Part shown: positions 15,683 to 24,685 of the stretch, piece after piece | How positions within the stretch are numbered: position 1 is the first letter of the stretch | Layout of the letters: each line of letters begins with the position of its first letter | Made by a program: the position numbers and the translations under genes | Notes under the pieces: generated by a model | The model's database searches: none | Told to the model about the DNA's origin: nothing | What the model saw: only the letters and a program-made list of their open reading frames with translations | Assembly: GCF_043951865.1 (NCBI RefSeq) | Contig: NZ_JBINJF010000040.1 | Location: 1-26,703 of the forward strand | Length of the DNA: 26,703 nucleotides | From: JAMQKA01 sp043951865 | GTDB lineage: Bacteria > Bacteroidota > Rhodothermia > Balneolales > Balneolaceae | Direction of reading: 5' to 3'

Positions 15683-17245
15683 TTAAAAATGGAAGGTGAG
15701 TCCCCCGACCGCCGCACCGCTGAGGTTCAGAGCGGGAGATCCTCTGGGCGAAAGGAACTGCGCTCCGGCCGAGAGCTCCCAGTGTTTCATCACGATTCCC
15801 GTGCCCAAACTCCACAGGGTCGGTGAATCGGTGGCTACCTGGGCTCCCAGGCGAATCGGCACCGGCTTTACCGGTGCGAACTCCATTCCGAAATGGGCAA
15901 TTAATTTGGTGTTGTTGAAGGCCGAGTCGTTGAGACCCAGCGTGAGGTCGGCCGCGAGCTTAAGCCGGTTTACCTGGAGCAACATTCCGGCGTTGAAGGA
16001 GGTCGGAAGTACAGCTTTAAACGGGCGTTCCGGGGAGTCGTCAGATCTCCCGACCTGGTTGAATTGAAAAGGATTTAAATCGGGGACCTCGTCAAAAAAG
16101 GAGAGATACTGTCCCGGTGACCCTTCATACTTCTGGCCGGAGGCAGCAGCAAAAGGGGTGAGGGTAGTGTCCCGGGCATGGTCCAGGGAGCGCGGGTTTT
16201 CGTTATAGGAGACAAACCCGAGGTCGGTGACCGAAAAGCCCAGCCGAAGTGATTTTTCGATCGGCTGTGTATTTCCGGAGTGTGCAAGCGAAAGGTCATC
16301 TCCCAGCGTAAGAACATATACAAGGCCAAAGTCGAGCCCGCCTCCCATCCCTGTCGGAGTCGTATAGTCGCTGAAATCCTGTTGAAAGGAGGAGGGGAAA
16401 TGCCGCTGAACAGCCGCTGACGGATCACCATTGGCCGTATAGTGGCGGGTGGCCCCGGAAAAATTGCCGGTCGACCGATAGCTGAACGACCGGGTAAACA
16501 GGGGTTGGTCCATCTCATCCGTAAACCAGTAGCGGGCATCATATTGGAGGTCGAGGTAGGAGCCACCGAGAATAAATTTGGGGGCAATCCCTATGTAAAG
16601 CTTGCCCACCCGGGGAATCAGGCCTGATACGAAATCAAACGTTTGTCCGTACCCGAATGAGAATTCATGCAGGAACTGGCTTTGCTGGAAAAGGCTCATG
16701 TCACGCACACTGGTGGAGCTGTCCAGATCTTCAAAGGTTTCATCGTACCAGCCCCGCCCCACTTCCGTCCGGGTTGAAAATCTTGTGCGGGCGGTCAATG
16801 AAAAAGCACGGTCTCCCTGCCGCCATTGTATGCCCCCCAGTATCAGGTCCATTCGGTGCTGGTGCTCGGAACGGGATCGCCCTTTGGGATAGTTGCGATC
16901 CAGAATCAACTGCTTTTCGGAAGCGGTAATGGCCGTGGCTTCCGGCTGGTGAGCATCCAGGTAGTTTTTGTACGCCTGGAACTGCCGACTTGCGCTGCCG
17001 ACAGACATTACCGGGGCAAAAAATCCGGCGGCGGTGCCTATTCCAATACTGAAGCGGGTGCTCTTGTCGGGAACGGCAAGGTTTGCAGGATTGATGAAGG
17101 CAGCTTCGTACCCCGTAAGATACGCAGTACCGCCTCCACCCATAGATATATTTTGTGGAGTCAGAACCGGCTGCGACAGGGCGGTCTCAACACAAAGAAG
17201 GCACAAAAGTACGAAAACAGGTCTGAAAAGCGATTTCAAATTCAA
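15683..17245 (-). CDS. PorV/FadL-like outer-membrane β-barrel protein
   Basis: A 520-residue protein with a signal peptide (1-24, ALS then Q) and repeated amphipathic strands ending in LTFHF, an aromatic outer-membrane β-signal. The mature N-terminus has NISMGGGGTAYLTGYEAAFINPANLA (residues 32-57), the small-residue/NPANLA motif shared by PorV, DUF5723 and FadL-like barrels of Bacteroidota. It might be a transporter of hydrophobic compounds or a secretion/assembly partner; no direct evidence decides. Two TTG starts compete: 17245, only 2 bases from the ribosome-binding site AGAAGGA (17254-17248), and codon 3 at 17239, with 8-base spacing, giving MKSLFRPVF. The second has better spacing. It follows the helicase gene after 50 bases, so co-transcription is likely. 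Confidence 0.82.
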   Translation of the reverse strand: MNLKSLFRPVFVLLCLLCVETALSQPVLTPQNISMGGGGTAYLTGYEAAFINPANLAVPDKSTRFSIGIGTAAGFFAPVMSVGSASRQFQAYKNYLDAHQPEATAITASEKQLILDRNYPKGRSRSEHQHRMDLILGGIQWRQGDRAFSLTARTRFSTRTEVGRGWYDETFEDLDSSTSVRDMSLFQQSQFLHEFSFGYGQTFDFVSGLIPRVGKLYIGIAPKFILGGSYLDLQYDARYWFTDEMDQPLFTRSFSYRSTGNFSGATRHYTANGDPSAAVQRHFPSSFQQDFSDYTTPTGMGGGLDFGLVYVLTLGDDLSLAHSGNTQPIEKSLRLGFSVTDLGFVSYNENPRSLDHARDTTLTPFAAASGQKYEGSPGQYLSFFDEVPDLNPFQFNQVGRSDDSPERPFKAVLPTSFNAGMLLQVNRLKLAADLTLGLNDSAFNNTKLIAHFGMEFAPVKPVPIRLGAQVATDSPTLWSLGTGIVMKHWELSAGAQFLSPRGSPALNLSGAAVGGLTFHF

Positions 17246-17295
17246 TATCCTTCTGAAAGAAATTAAGGATCTGTTACCCCGGCAGAAGCCGGGTA

Positions 17296-19557
17296 TCAGC
17301 CTACAACCTTCATCTTGGCGGCCCGGAGCATCAACGTTTTACGCCCCCGGTCTTTGAAAAATACGACAACTTTGGTCCGTTCTCCATTCCCGGTACGACT
17401 GATTATTTTGCCGGGACCAAATACATTGTGTACTACTTTGGCTCCCACCTGGAAACGGTCAACGTCATCCCCGTCATAGTGTATTTTTGTCCCGCCGGAT
17501 TTCCGGTTGTTTTTGGAGTAGTGCGGCTTTTTCCAGTCATATTCTACGGATTGATCCCAGTTGTTGCCGTTGGCGGCGTCATCACTGAAGCGATTTTTGA
17601 ACTGGGTGATACTGGAGCCGGTTTCAGTTCGTACCACGCCGGGGTCAACTTCATCCAGGAAGCGGGAGCGCATCATCGACTTCTCTTCGCCGTACTTGTA
17701 CCGGCTTCTGCAGTGACTGAAAAACAGCTTCTTTTCGGCCCGGGTAATCGCCACATAAAAGAGGCGGCGCTCTTCCTCGATATCGACCTCCTCATTGTTG
17801 CGGCTGCCCACGGGAAACAGGTCTTCCTCCAGTCCCACCACGAATACCACCGGGAATTCCAGACCCTTGGCGGCGTGTACCGTCATCATAGTAACGGCCG
17901 GCTTTTCCTCGTCATATTTGTCGGTATCCGTGATCAGGCTGATCTCCTGCAGGAAGTTGGCCAGCGAAGGATTATTAGTGCCTTTTTCATAAAACGATAT
18001 CGCATTTTGCAGTTCCAGGATATTTTCACGGCGGGTCATCGATTTCGGAGAATTTTCCTCCACCAGGTTTTTCATATAGCCCGATTTTTCAAGCAGCTTT
18101 TTAGTGACTTTGACCAGTGATTCACCCTGTTCGATATCCTGTTTCAGGCTGCGGATCATCGAGACAAAATCTTTTACGCTGTTTTCTGCCGGACCGTAGA
18201 TGTCGACCTCCTCAACGTTGGTAAGGACATCCCAGAGCGACCTGTTCTGGCTGCGGGCCTCCGAGGTCAACTGGTGCAGCGACTTGTTGCCGATACCGCG
18301 CGAAGGCTCGTTAATAATCCGCAGCAGGTTCGTGTCGTCATCGGGATTGATCAGCATGGTGAGATAGGCCAGCACATCCTTGACCTCCTTGCGCTGGTAG
18401 AAGGAGAGTCCGCCCACCAGCTGGTAGGCAATACCTTTGCGCCTCAAAGTTTCCTCAAACACCCGGCTTTGGTAGTTCGTGCGGTAGAGGATGGCAAAGT
18501 CGTTGTTTTTGTAGCTGTGACGCTGTTTTAGCTCATGAATATATCCCGCCACGCGGTTGGCTTCGTCCCGCTCATCGTAATTCTCCAGCAGCGTGATGGT
18601 GCTGCCCTCCTCGTTGTCGGTCCACAGCGTTTTGTCCAGCTGTTTGTCGTTGTTTTTGATGATCGAATCGGCCGCCTGCAGGATATACTTGGTGGAGCGG
18701 TAATTTTGCTCGAGCGGAACCTCCAGGGCCTCCTCATAATCCTTCTTGAAATTAAGGATGTTGGAGATATCGGCCCCGCGGAACGAGTAAATACTCTGGG
18801 CATCGTCGCCGACCACGCAGATATTTTCGTGTTTGTCGGCCAGCATCCGGGTTACCTTGTATTGGGCGTGGTTGGTATCCTGGTACTCGTCGATCATGAT
18901 ATAGCGGAAGCGGTCCTGGTATTTCTCGAGCACGTCGGGATGGGCGGCAAAAAGCTCAATCGGCTTGATCAGCAGGTCGTCAAAATCCATTGCGTTGTTT
19001 TGCTTCAGCCGGTTTACGTAGATCTCGTAGACCCGCGCGGTGATATCATCGAGGGTGCTGTGCACGAACTTCTCCTTGTAATGGTCCGGATGGATGAGCT
19101 CATTTTTGGAATCGCTGATACGCCGATGGATGGTGCGCGGCTGAATCTCTTTCGGGTCATAGTTCAGCTCCCGGATAATCTGCTTGATCAGGTTCTGGGA
19201 ATCGTCGGTATCATAGATCGAGTAGTTGGAGCCGAAACCGATTTTATCGGCCTCATAGCGCAGTATTTTTGAGAACACCGAGTGAAACGTTCCCATCCAC
19301 AGCCGACGTGCGGGATCCCCGATCAGATCGATGATGCGGTCCTTCATCTCCCGGGCGGCCTTGTTGGTAAAGGTGAGCGCAAGAATTTCATCGGGTTCGG
19401 CTTTTTGCTGGTGGATAAGATACGCTATGCGATAGGTGAGCACGCGCGTTTTTCCGCTGCCGGCGCCGGCCACGATCAGCAGGGGACCGTCAGCTTTTTT
19501 GACTGCCTGCTGCTGTTGCTTGTTTAAATCCTTTATGAAATCGGGTTCTTGGGGCAT
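17296..19557 (-). CDS. pcrA: UvrD/PcrA-type ATP-dependent DNA helicase
   Basis: A superfamily 1A 3'-5' helicase of repair and replication restart, 753 residues. Motifs in order: Q-motif LNKQQQQAVK (11-20), motif I AGAGSGKTR (30-38), Ia LTFTNKAAREM (61-71), II DEYQDTN (223-229), III GDDAQSIYSFRGA (250-262), IV EQNYRST, V TVHAAKGLEFPVVF, and VI RRLFYVAITRAEK. The C-terminal 53 residues (701-753, RFQVGAKVVHNVFGPGKI and onward) form the Tudor-like domain that in PcrA/UvrD contacts RNA polymerase, which supports PcrA over Rep or RecB-like proteins. The start is ATG. The outer-membrane gene follows after 50 bases, an odd pairing for a repair gene. The symbol pcrA versus uvrD is a naming choice. Confidence 0.95.
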   Translation of the reverse strand: MPQEPDFIKDLNKQQQQAVKKADGPLLIVAGAGSGKTRVLTYRIAYLIHQQKAEPDEILALTFTNKAAREMKDRIIDLIGDPARRLWMGTFHSVFSKILRYEADKIGFGSNYSIYDTDDSQNLIKQIIRELNYDPKEIQPRTIHRRISDSKNELIHPDHYKEKFVHSTLDDITARVYEIYVNRLKQNNAMDFDDLLIKPIELFAAHPDVLEKYQDRFRYIMIDEYQDTNHAQYKVTRMLADKHENICVVGDDAQSIYSFRGADISNILNFKKDYEEALEVPLEQNYRSTKYILQAADSIIKNNDKQLDKTLWTDNEEGSTITLLENYDERDEANRVAGYIHELKQRHSYKNNDFAILYRTNYQSRVFEETLRRKGIAYQLVGGLSFYQRKEVKDVLAYLTMLINPDDDTNLLRIINEPSRGIGNKSLHQLTSEARSQNRSLWDVLTNVEEVDIYGPAENSVKDFVSMIRSLKQDIEQGESLVKVTKKLLEKSGYMKNLVEENSPKSMTRRENILELQNAISFYEKGTNNPSLANFLQEISLITDTDKYDEEKPAVTMMTVHAAKGLEFPVVFVVGLEEDLFPVGSRNNEEVDIEEERRLFYVAITRAEKKLFFSHCRSRYKYGEEKSMMRSRFLDEVDPGVVRTETGSSITQFKNRFSDDAANGNNWDQSVEYDWKKPHYSKNNRKSGGTKIHYDGDDVDRFQVGAKVVHNVFGPGKIISRTGNGERTKVVVFFKDRGRKTLMLRAAKMKVVG

Positions 19558-20161
19558 CGTATAGTTTTATTTACAACTGATTTCTTTACCGTGTATTGCA
19601 GTTATTCAGCGATCCTTCTCAATTACCATTTCAGGATGTAGCGTGAGTATTGCGGTTTATCTTTTGTCCTCTGCATGGTATCACTGCGATAGATTCGAAT
19701 AGAGTTTCAATGTAATGGCTGATGGTATGTAGAGTAAAAGTTGTGCAGTACCAGTGGATATTGAGAACTACAGCTGAAACTATCGCGACAACCTAAAACA
19801 GGAGACCAGAAATAACTTTTTCCAAACCCAAACCTACGAAATATGGGTAGTTTTAAAAAACATTTACCATGCAAAAAATTCAGAAAATCGTATCATGTTA
19901 CCAAAGATTCAAAATAGATATACCGTTTACGCATGTGATTAAATTGAGATGTTCAATTGGTATGTTTTCGGAAAATAGATTCATCCCTTGCTATATTATT
20001 GTTTATAAGGGACCTTGCAGAATCTATTATGTTGTTGAGAGGGGGTTGTACCACCGACTTTGTTGACCTTTTAAACGGGAGTAAACTCAGAACGGGGAAT
20101 TGAGGATTTTAAAGCCCCCCCATAAATTAAAAGGAAATTTGCAGATAAAAGGGGATTACCT
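19558..20161. other. 604-base AT-rich gene-poor region with repeat remnant
   Basis: No convincing gene lies here. A plus-strand frame at 19869-20066 (65 codons) has no recognisable motif and ends inside the repeat. By hand count 19861-19980 is about 29% G+C, far below the coding DNA around it. It should contain the pcrA promoter (left part) and the sulfatase promoter (right part). At 19833-19850 a partial inverted repeat (CTAC...GTAG) surrounds AAATATGGG, and the two-hairpin element is at 20038-20120. Confidence 0.6.
20038..20120 (+). repeat. Two-hairpin dispersed repeat, copy A
   Basis: The core 20071-20117 aligns over about 50 columns with the reverse complement of 26479-26531. Shared blocks are CGGGAGTA, AACTC, CAGAACG, GGAA and AAAGCCC, with small gaps. 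The left part, AGGGGGTTGTACCACCG (20040-20056), resembles the opposite strand of the same unit, so copy A looks like an inverted pair. The right part GGATTTTAAAGCC (20104-20116) is a small hairpin. It ends 42 bases before the sulfatase start and may carry its control signals, or be what is left of a mobile element. Confidence 0.55.
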
Positions 20162-21742
20162 GTGGAAAAATATATAAGAATAGTCGTTTGTGTACTTTTG
20201 AGTGGGCTGTATGCACTTCATCCTGTTCAGTGTTACGGGCAGAATGAATCGCCCGATACTCCGCCCAATATTCTATTCGTAATTTCAGATGATCAATCTT
20301 GGCCTCATGCCGGCATTTATGGTGCAAAAGAGATTGCAACGCCCGCTTTTGATCGCATTGCGAGGGAAGGAGTTTTGTTTAATAATGCGTTCGCTGCAGC
20401 GCCACAATGCAGTCCGAACAGGGCAGCTATACTGACCGGCAGAAATATATGGCAGCTGGAGGAAGCGGGGACACATGCGAGTAATTTTCCGCAAAAATTT
20501 CGCGTTTTCCCCGACCTTCTTGAGCAGGCGGGCTACGAGATAGGGTATACCGGCAAGGGATGGGGGCCCGGGAACTGGAAGTACAACGGTTGGGACCGTA
20601 ATCCGGCGGGTGTGGAATATAGTGATCAAGAGTTGAGTGAGAAGCCTGTTTCTTCCGTTAGTAATTTGGATTATGCTGCTAATTTCCGGGATTTTTACGA
20701 AGGCAGAGACCAAAGGAGGCCATTTTTCTTTTGGGTTGGGACATATGAGCCCCATCGGGTCTATGAAGAAAATTCAGGCGTAAAATCAGGCAAAGATCCG
20801 CAAAATATTGAAGTCCCGGCCTTTCTTCCGGACACGCCGGAAATTCGGAGTGATCTGTTGGATTATTATGTGGAGATTGAATGGTTTGACCAGCAACTGG
20901 GACATATGATAAACTTGCTGGAAAAGAATGGAGAACTGGAGAACACGCTTGTGGTGGTGACTTCGGACAACGGCATGCCGTTCCCCCGGGCCAAGGCTAA
21001 CCTGTATGAATACGGCACCCACGTGCCGCTGGCGATCCGCTGGCCGGAGAAGATTGGGGAAGGTAGAATCGTAGACGACCTGGTCAGCTCAATCGATTTT
21101 TTCCCGACCTTCCTGGACGTTGCCGGTGCTGATATTCCTGAGCAAGTGACTGGCAGAAGCCTGCTGCCCCTCCTCATGTCTCAGGATGAAGAAGTTGTAA
21201 ACAAGAAACGATCCACGGTCCTGACCGGCCGAGAACGTCACACGCACGCCCGGCCGGAGAACCTGGGATACCCTTCCCGCTCAATCAGGACGCAGGATTA
21301 CCTGTTTATCCGGAATTTAAAGCCGGAACGCTGGCCGGCAGGAGATCCGCGGCCGGAAAACAGGGCGGATTTGACGGCGGGTGATTTTAAGTCTTTTGGC
21401 CGGGGTTATGCGGATATTGACGGTTCTCCCACAAAAGCGTGGATGTTGGAAAACCGGGACAGGCCGGCCGTCAAAAGATTGTTTCAGTTAGCGTTTGAAA
21501 AACGACCCTCCAAAGAGTTATACAACATTACCAAAGATCCGGCCTGCTTGAATAATTTGGCGGGAAAAGCGGAATATCGATCAGTGCAGAACCGGCTTGA
21601 AGCGAAGCTGGATAGCCTTTTGAAAGTTCAGAACGATCCCAGGGCGTATGGATACGATATTTTTGAAAGCTATCCCCGGTACAGCCCGATGCGGAATTTC
21701 CCGGGATTCAAGGAGCGCGGGGAGTACAATTTTGACTTCTGA
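20162..21742 (+). CDS. Secreted sulfatase, N-sulfoglucosamine sulfohydrolase (SGSH)-like
   Basis: A 526-residue S1-family sulfatase with a signal peptide (about 1-26). CSPNR (83-87) is the CxPxR site in which Cys83 becomes formylglycine; Asp43-Asp44, Asp269 and Asn270 are expected calcium ligands, and His198 in TYEPHR lies near the active site. The segments VPAFLPDTPEIRSDL (218-232), TSDNGMPFP (267-275) and NLYEYGT (280-286) closely resemble human SGSH (heparan N-sulfatase), which suggests hydrolysis of N-linked sulfate on glucosamine or a similar sugar. It starts at GTG (20162) after GGGG. The maturation enzyme must be elsewhere. The AT-rich upstream region and the AT-richer first half suggest transfer from outside. 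Substrate specificity is inferred from recalled motifs only. Confidence 0.87.
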   Translation: MEKYIRIVVCVLLSGLYALHPVQCYGQNESPDTPPNILFVISDDQSWPHAGIYGAKEIATPAFDRIAREGVLFNNAFAAAPQCSPNRAAILTGRNIWQLEEAGTHASNFPQKFRVFPDLLEQAGYEIGYTGKGWGPGNWKYNGWDRNPAGVEYSDQELSEKPVSSVSNLDYAANFRDFYEGRDQRRPFFFWVGTYEPHRVYEENSGVKSGKDPQNIEVPAFLPDTPEIRSDLLDYYVEIEWFDQQLGHMINLLEKNGELENTLVVVTSDNGMPFPRAKANLYEYGTHVPLAIRWPEKIGEGRIVDDLVSSIDFFPTFLDVAGADIPEQVTGRSLLPLLMSQDEEVVNKKRSTVLTGRERHTHARPENLGYPSRSIRTQDYLFIRNLKPERWPAGDPRPENRADLTAGDFKSFGRGYADIDGSPTKAWMLENRDRPAVKRLFQLAFEKRPSKELYNITKDPACLNNLAGKAEYRSVQNRLEAKLDSLLKVQNDPRAYGYDIFESYPRYSPMRNFPGFKERGEYNFDF

Positions 21743-21791
21743 GCGCAGCGTCTATTGAATTTACTGGCGCGGAATGCCACAGAGAGAGGTC

Positions 21792-21815
21792 CAGGGTAGA
21801 AATTGTGAGACCCTG
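21792..21815. terminator. Weak hairpin between the converging sulfatase and valS genes
   Basis: CAGGGT (21792-21797) pairs with ACCCTG (21810-21815) across a 12-base loop in the 89-base spacer of two converging genes. Neither strand has a T run after it, so it is at most a weak or rho-assisted terminator. Confidence 0.3.
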
Positions 21816-21831
21816 TGAAGCGCTGTTGCCT

Positions 21832-24519
21832 CTAACTCAGTTCCTCCAAAATACCGCGAAGTTTCTCGAGGTTGGTCTCCGTGTCCTCCTTTTTGTCACG
21901 CTCACGCTGTACCACATCATCAGGGGCGTTTTCAACAAACTGTTCATTACCCAGTTTTCCATTGACGGACTTCAGGAAGCCTTCCAGCCGGTCGATCTCC
22001 TTCTCAATACGCTGTCGCTCTTTGTCGAGATCGATCAATCCCTCCAGCGGAACAAAAATTTCGGAGCCTTCCACCACCGAAGAGGCCGAGGCTTGCGGCT
22101 GCTGCAGGTCGGTGGTTACGTCAAACGATCCGATATCCTGCAGTTTACGAAAAATCCATTCATTCTGCTGTAGCTGGGTTGCCAGTTTTTCGTTTCGGGC
22201 TTTAATTCTCAGGTTTATATCGGCGCGCATCGGCACGTTGAATTCGGCCCGGATATTGCGGATGGCAGAGACCATCTGCTGGATCGTTGTAAACAGGGCA
22301 ATATCACGTTCCTCGATAAGGGTTTCATCCGCTTCCGGCCACGGGGCAACGATGATCGCCTCGTCGTTGGCACGCTCGCGCATTCGCTGCCATATCTCCT
22401 CTGTCAGGAACGGCATAAACGGGTGCAGCAGTTTCAGCAGGATCTCAAAGAAATTGAGCCCGCGGGCCAGCCTGTCGGCCGGAATTTTCGCCCCGGACTC
22501 ATCTGCCTTGATAAGCTCAATGTACCAGTCGCAGAAGTCATCCCAGATCAGCGAGTATATTTTTTTGAGCGCTTCGTTGATGCGGAACGTTTCAAAATCC
22601 TTCTCAACCTCCCGGATGGTGTTGTGTACTTTCGCCAGCATCCAGCGGTCTGCGAGGTTTTCTTCGTCAATTTCGAGTTCGGCACCGTACTCGGTATTCT
22701 CCTTCACATTCATTGCCAGGAAGCGGAATGCGTTCCATATCTTATTGGCAAAGTTGCGTCCCTGCTCGCAGAGGCTCTCTTCAAACAGCAGGTCGTTGCC
22801 GGCGGGAGAGGAGAACAGCATTCCCACACGTACGCCGTCGGCCCCGTACTGGTCGATCAGGTCCAGCGGATCGGGGGAATTGCCGAGCGATTTGGACATT
22901 TTCCGGCGCTGGCTGTCGCGCACGATTCCGGTATAATATACATTGCTGAACGGCTTCTCTCCGCGAAATTCATACCCCGACATGATCATCCGGGCCACCC
23001 AGAAAAACATGATCTCCGGGGCGGTGACCAGGTCGTTGGTCGGGTAGTAATAGTTGATTTCTTCGTTATCGGGATTCCGAATGCCGTCAAAGACGGTAAT
23101 CGGCCAGAGCCAGGAGGAGAACCAGGTATCGAGCACATCCTCATCCTGCTCAAGATCATCGCTGTTCAGATTTGTCCCCGATTTTTTTCGCGCTTTTTCA
23201 ACCGCTTCGTCTTTCGTTTTGGCGATCACGTATTCTTCGGCGCCTTCTCCATAGTACCAGGCCGGAATCCGCTGACCCCACCAGAGCTGGCGCGATATGC
23301 ACCAGTCGCGGATGTTTTCCATCCAGTGGCGGTAGGAATTCTTGAATTTGGCCGGGTGAAACTGAATTTCATCGTTCATTACATTTTCGAGCGCGGGTTT
23401 TGCCATTTTCTCCATGCTGCAAAACCATTGCAGGGAAAGACGGGGCTCAATGACGGCATCCGTTCGCTCGGAGTATCCAACCTTGTTACTGATTTCTTCA
23501 ACCTTGACCACCCGTTCCTGCTGTTTCAGATCTTCGAGAATGCTGTCCCGCGCTTCAAACCGGTCCTGCCCCACATAAAACTGTGCCTCTTCGGCAAGCG
23601 TGCCGTCGCTGTTCAGCATGTCAATAATTTCCAGCTCATGTTTCAGCCCGATCTGGTAGTCGTTTTCGTCGTGGGCGGGGGTGATCTTCAGGCAGCCGCT
23701 CCCGTATTCGGGGTCGACGTATTCATCGGCGATGATCGGGACTTCGCGCTCTACGATCGGGATAATCGCTTTTTTCCCAATCAGGGACTGGTATCGCGGG
23801 TCATCGGGATTTACGCAGACCGCGGTGTCTGCCAGGATCGTTTCGGGCCGAGTCGTTGCGATGACGACACTCGCATCTTCGCCAACAATATCGTAGCGAA
23901 CGTGATACAGTTTTGACTGTTGCTCCCGGTGGATGACCTCCTCGTCAGAAAGGGCGGTCTGGGCTTCCGGGTCCCAGTTGATCATCCGCTTTCCGCGATA
24001 GATGTAGCCGCGTTCGTAGAGTTCAATAAAGCAGTCGATGACCGATTCGTACAGATCATCCTCCAGGGTGAACCGGGTGCGCTCCCAGTCGCAGGAAGCC
24101 CCGAGCTTTTTGAGCTGTTCCAGGATAATTCCGCCGTGTTCATGGGTCCAGTCCCACGCGTGTTCCAAAAACTCTTCGCGCGTTAGGTCGGCCTTGGTGA
24201 TGCCTTCTTCCCGCAACTTGTTGACGACTTTTGCTTCGGTGGCGATGGAGGCGTGATCCGTACCCGGCACCCAGCAGGCGTTATAGCCCTGCATGCGGGC
24301 CCGGCGAACCAGCACATCCTGGATGGTATTGTTAAGCATGTGGCCCATATGGAGTACACCCGTGACGTTGGGCGGGGGAATGACAATGGTGTAGGATTCG
24401 CGTTCATCCGGTTCGGAGTGAAAAAAACCGGAATCATTCCAGTAGCTGTACCATTTGTCCTCCGCTTTTGAAGGATCGTACTGTTTGGGAATGTTTAGTT
24501 CTGCTGGTGATCTACTCAA
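21832..24519 (-). CDS. valS: Valyl-tRNA synthetase
   Basis: A class I aminoacyl-tRNA synthetase that charges tRNA-Val, 895 residues and cytoplasmic. The HIGH-type motif HMGH is at 57-60 after IPPPNVTGVL, KMSKS at 540-544, the CP1 editing domain carries ATTRPETILADTAV (221-234), and the active-site segment WCISRQLWWGQRIPAWY is at 406-422. The C-terminal tail (about 830-895) is a charged coiled-coil arm that in ValS packs against the tRNA. The start is TTG: a TGA lies in frame a few codons upstream and no in-frame ATG precedes the HMGH motif. It is 166 bases downstream of rsmB on the same strand, with two hairpins in the spacer. Confidence 0.97.
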   Translation of the reverse strand: MSRSPAELNIPKQYDPSKAEDKWYSYWNDSGFFHSEPDERESYTIVIPPPNVTGVLHMGHMLNNTIQDVLVRRARMQGYNACWVPGTDHASIATEAKVVNKLREEGITKADLTREEFLEHAWDWTHEHGGIILEQLKKLGASCDWERTRFTLEDDLYESVIDCFIELYERGYIYRGKRMINWDPEAQTALSDEEVIHREQQSKLYHVRYDIVGEDASVVIATTRPETILADTAVCVNPDDPRYQSLIGKKAIIPIVEREVPIIADEYVDPEYGSGCLKITPAHDENDYQIGLKHELEIIDMLNSDGTLAEEAQFYVGQDRFEARDSILEDLKQQERVVKVEEISNKVGYSERTDAVIEPRLSLQWFCSMEKMAKPALENVMNDEIQFHPAKFKNSYRHWMENIRDWCISRQLWWGQRIPAWYYGEGAEEYVIAKTKDEAVEKARKKSGTNLNSDDLEQDEDVLDTWFSSWLWPITVFDGIRNPDNEEINYYYPTNDLVTAPEIMFFWVARMIMSGYEFRGEKPFSNVYYTGIVRDSQRRKMSKSLGNSPDPLDLIDQYGADGVRVGMLFSSPAGNDLLFEESLCEQGRNFANKIWNAFRFLAMNVKENTEYGAELEIDEENLADRWMLAKVHNTIREVEKDFETFRINEALKKIYSLIWDDFCDWYIELIKADESGAKIPADRLARGLNFFEILLKLLHPFMPFLTEEIWQRMRERANDEAIIVAPWPEADETLIEERDIALFTTIQQMVSAIRNIRAEFNVPMRADINLRIKARNEKLATQLQQNEWIFRKLQDIGSFDVTTDLQQPQASASSVVEGSEIFVPLEGLIDLDKERQRIEKEIDRLEGFLKSVNGKLGNEQFVENAPDDVVQRERDKKEDTETNLEKLRGILEELS

Positions 24520-24558
24520 AATTAGTTCTGTTTTTCAGGTTTCGGGTTTACGCTGAAA

Positions 24559-24574
24559 ACCGGTTGAGACCGGT
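24559..24574 (-). promoter_or_regulatory. GC-rich hairpin in the valS leader
   Basis: ACCGGT (24559-24564) and ACCGGT (24569-24574) form a perfect 6-bp stem with a 4-base loop, followed on the minus strand by TTTC. An alternative 7-bp pairing, TTTTCAG (24532-24538) with CTGAAAA (24553-24559), uses the T run just downstream and shares base 24559. This could act as a weak terminator after rsmB or as a leader attenuator of valS, 40-55 bases before its start. Confidence 0.35.
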
Positions 24575-24635
24575 ACATTTGTCCATATGTTCAAAGCCGG
24601 AAAATAATAAAAAGCGGGGTGGGGTGTAAGCAGTG

Positions 24636-24678
24636 CCACAGATTTACACTGATGTTGGTATCCCGTGAAAATCTGTGG
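24636..24678. repeat. Imperfect palindrome after rsmB
   Basis: CCACAGATTT (24636-24645) pairs perfectly with AAATCTGTGG (24669-24678) around a 23-base loop, starting 8 bases past the rsmB stop. No U-tract follows. The wording (CACAGATTTACACTGAT, GTGAAAATCTGTGG) resembles short dispersed repeats that I recall from many environmental bacterial genomes, but this cannot be checked here. Confidence 0.6.
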
Positions 24679-24685
24679 TCCGCTG

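Noticed and set aside
19869..20066. A 65-codon plus-strand frame in the AT-rich gap
   Set aside because: No motif, no ribosome-binding site, unusual composition, and it ends in the repeat element. A frame of this length is expected by chance in such DNA.
22423..23916. A 497-codon plus-strand frame antisense to valS, and similar long antisense frames in pcrA, rsmB and galE
   Set aside because: The opposite strand carries complete, motif-verified proteins. Long antisense frames are a by-product of GC-rich codon usage.
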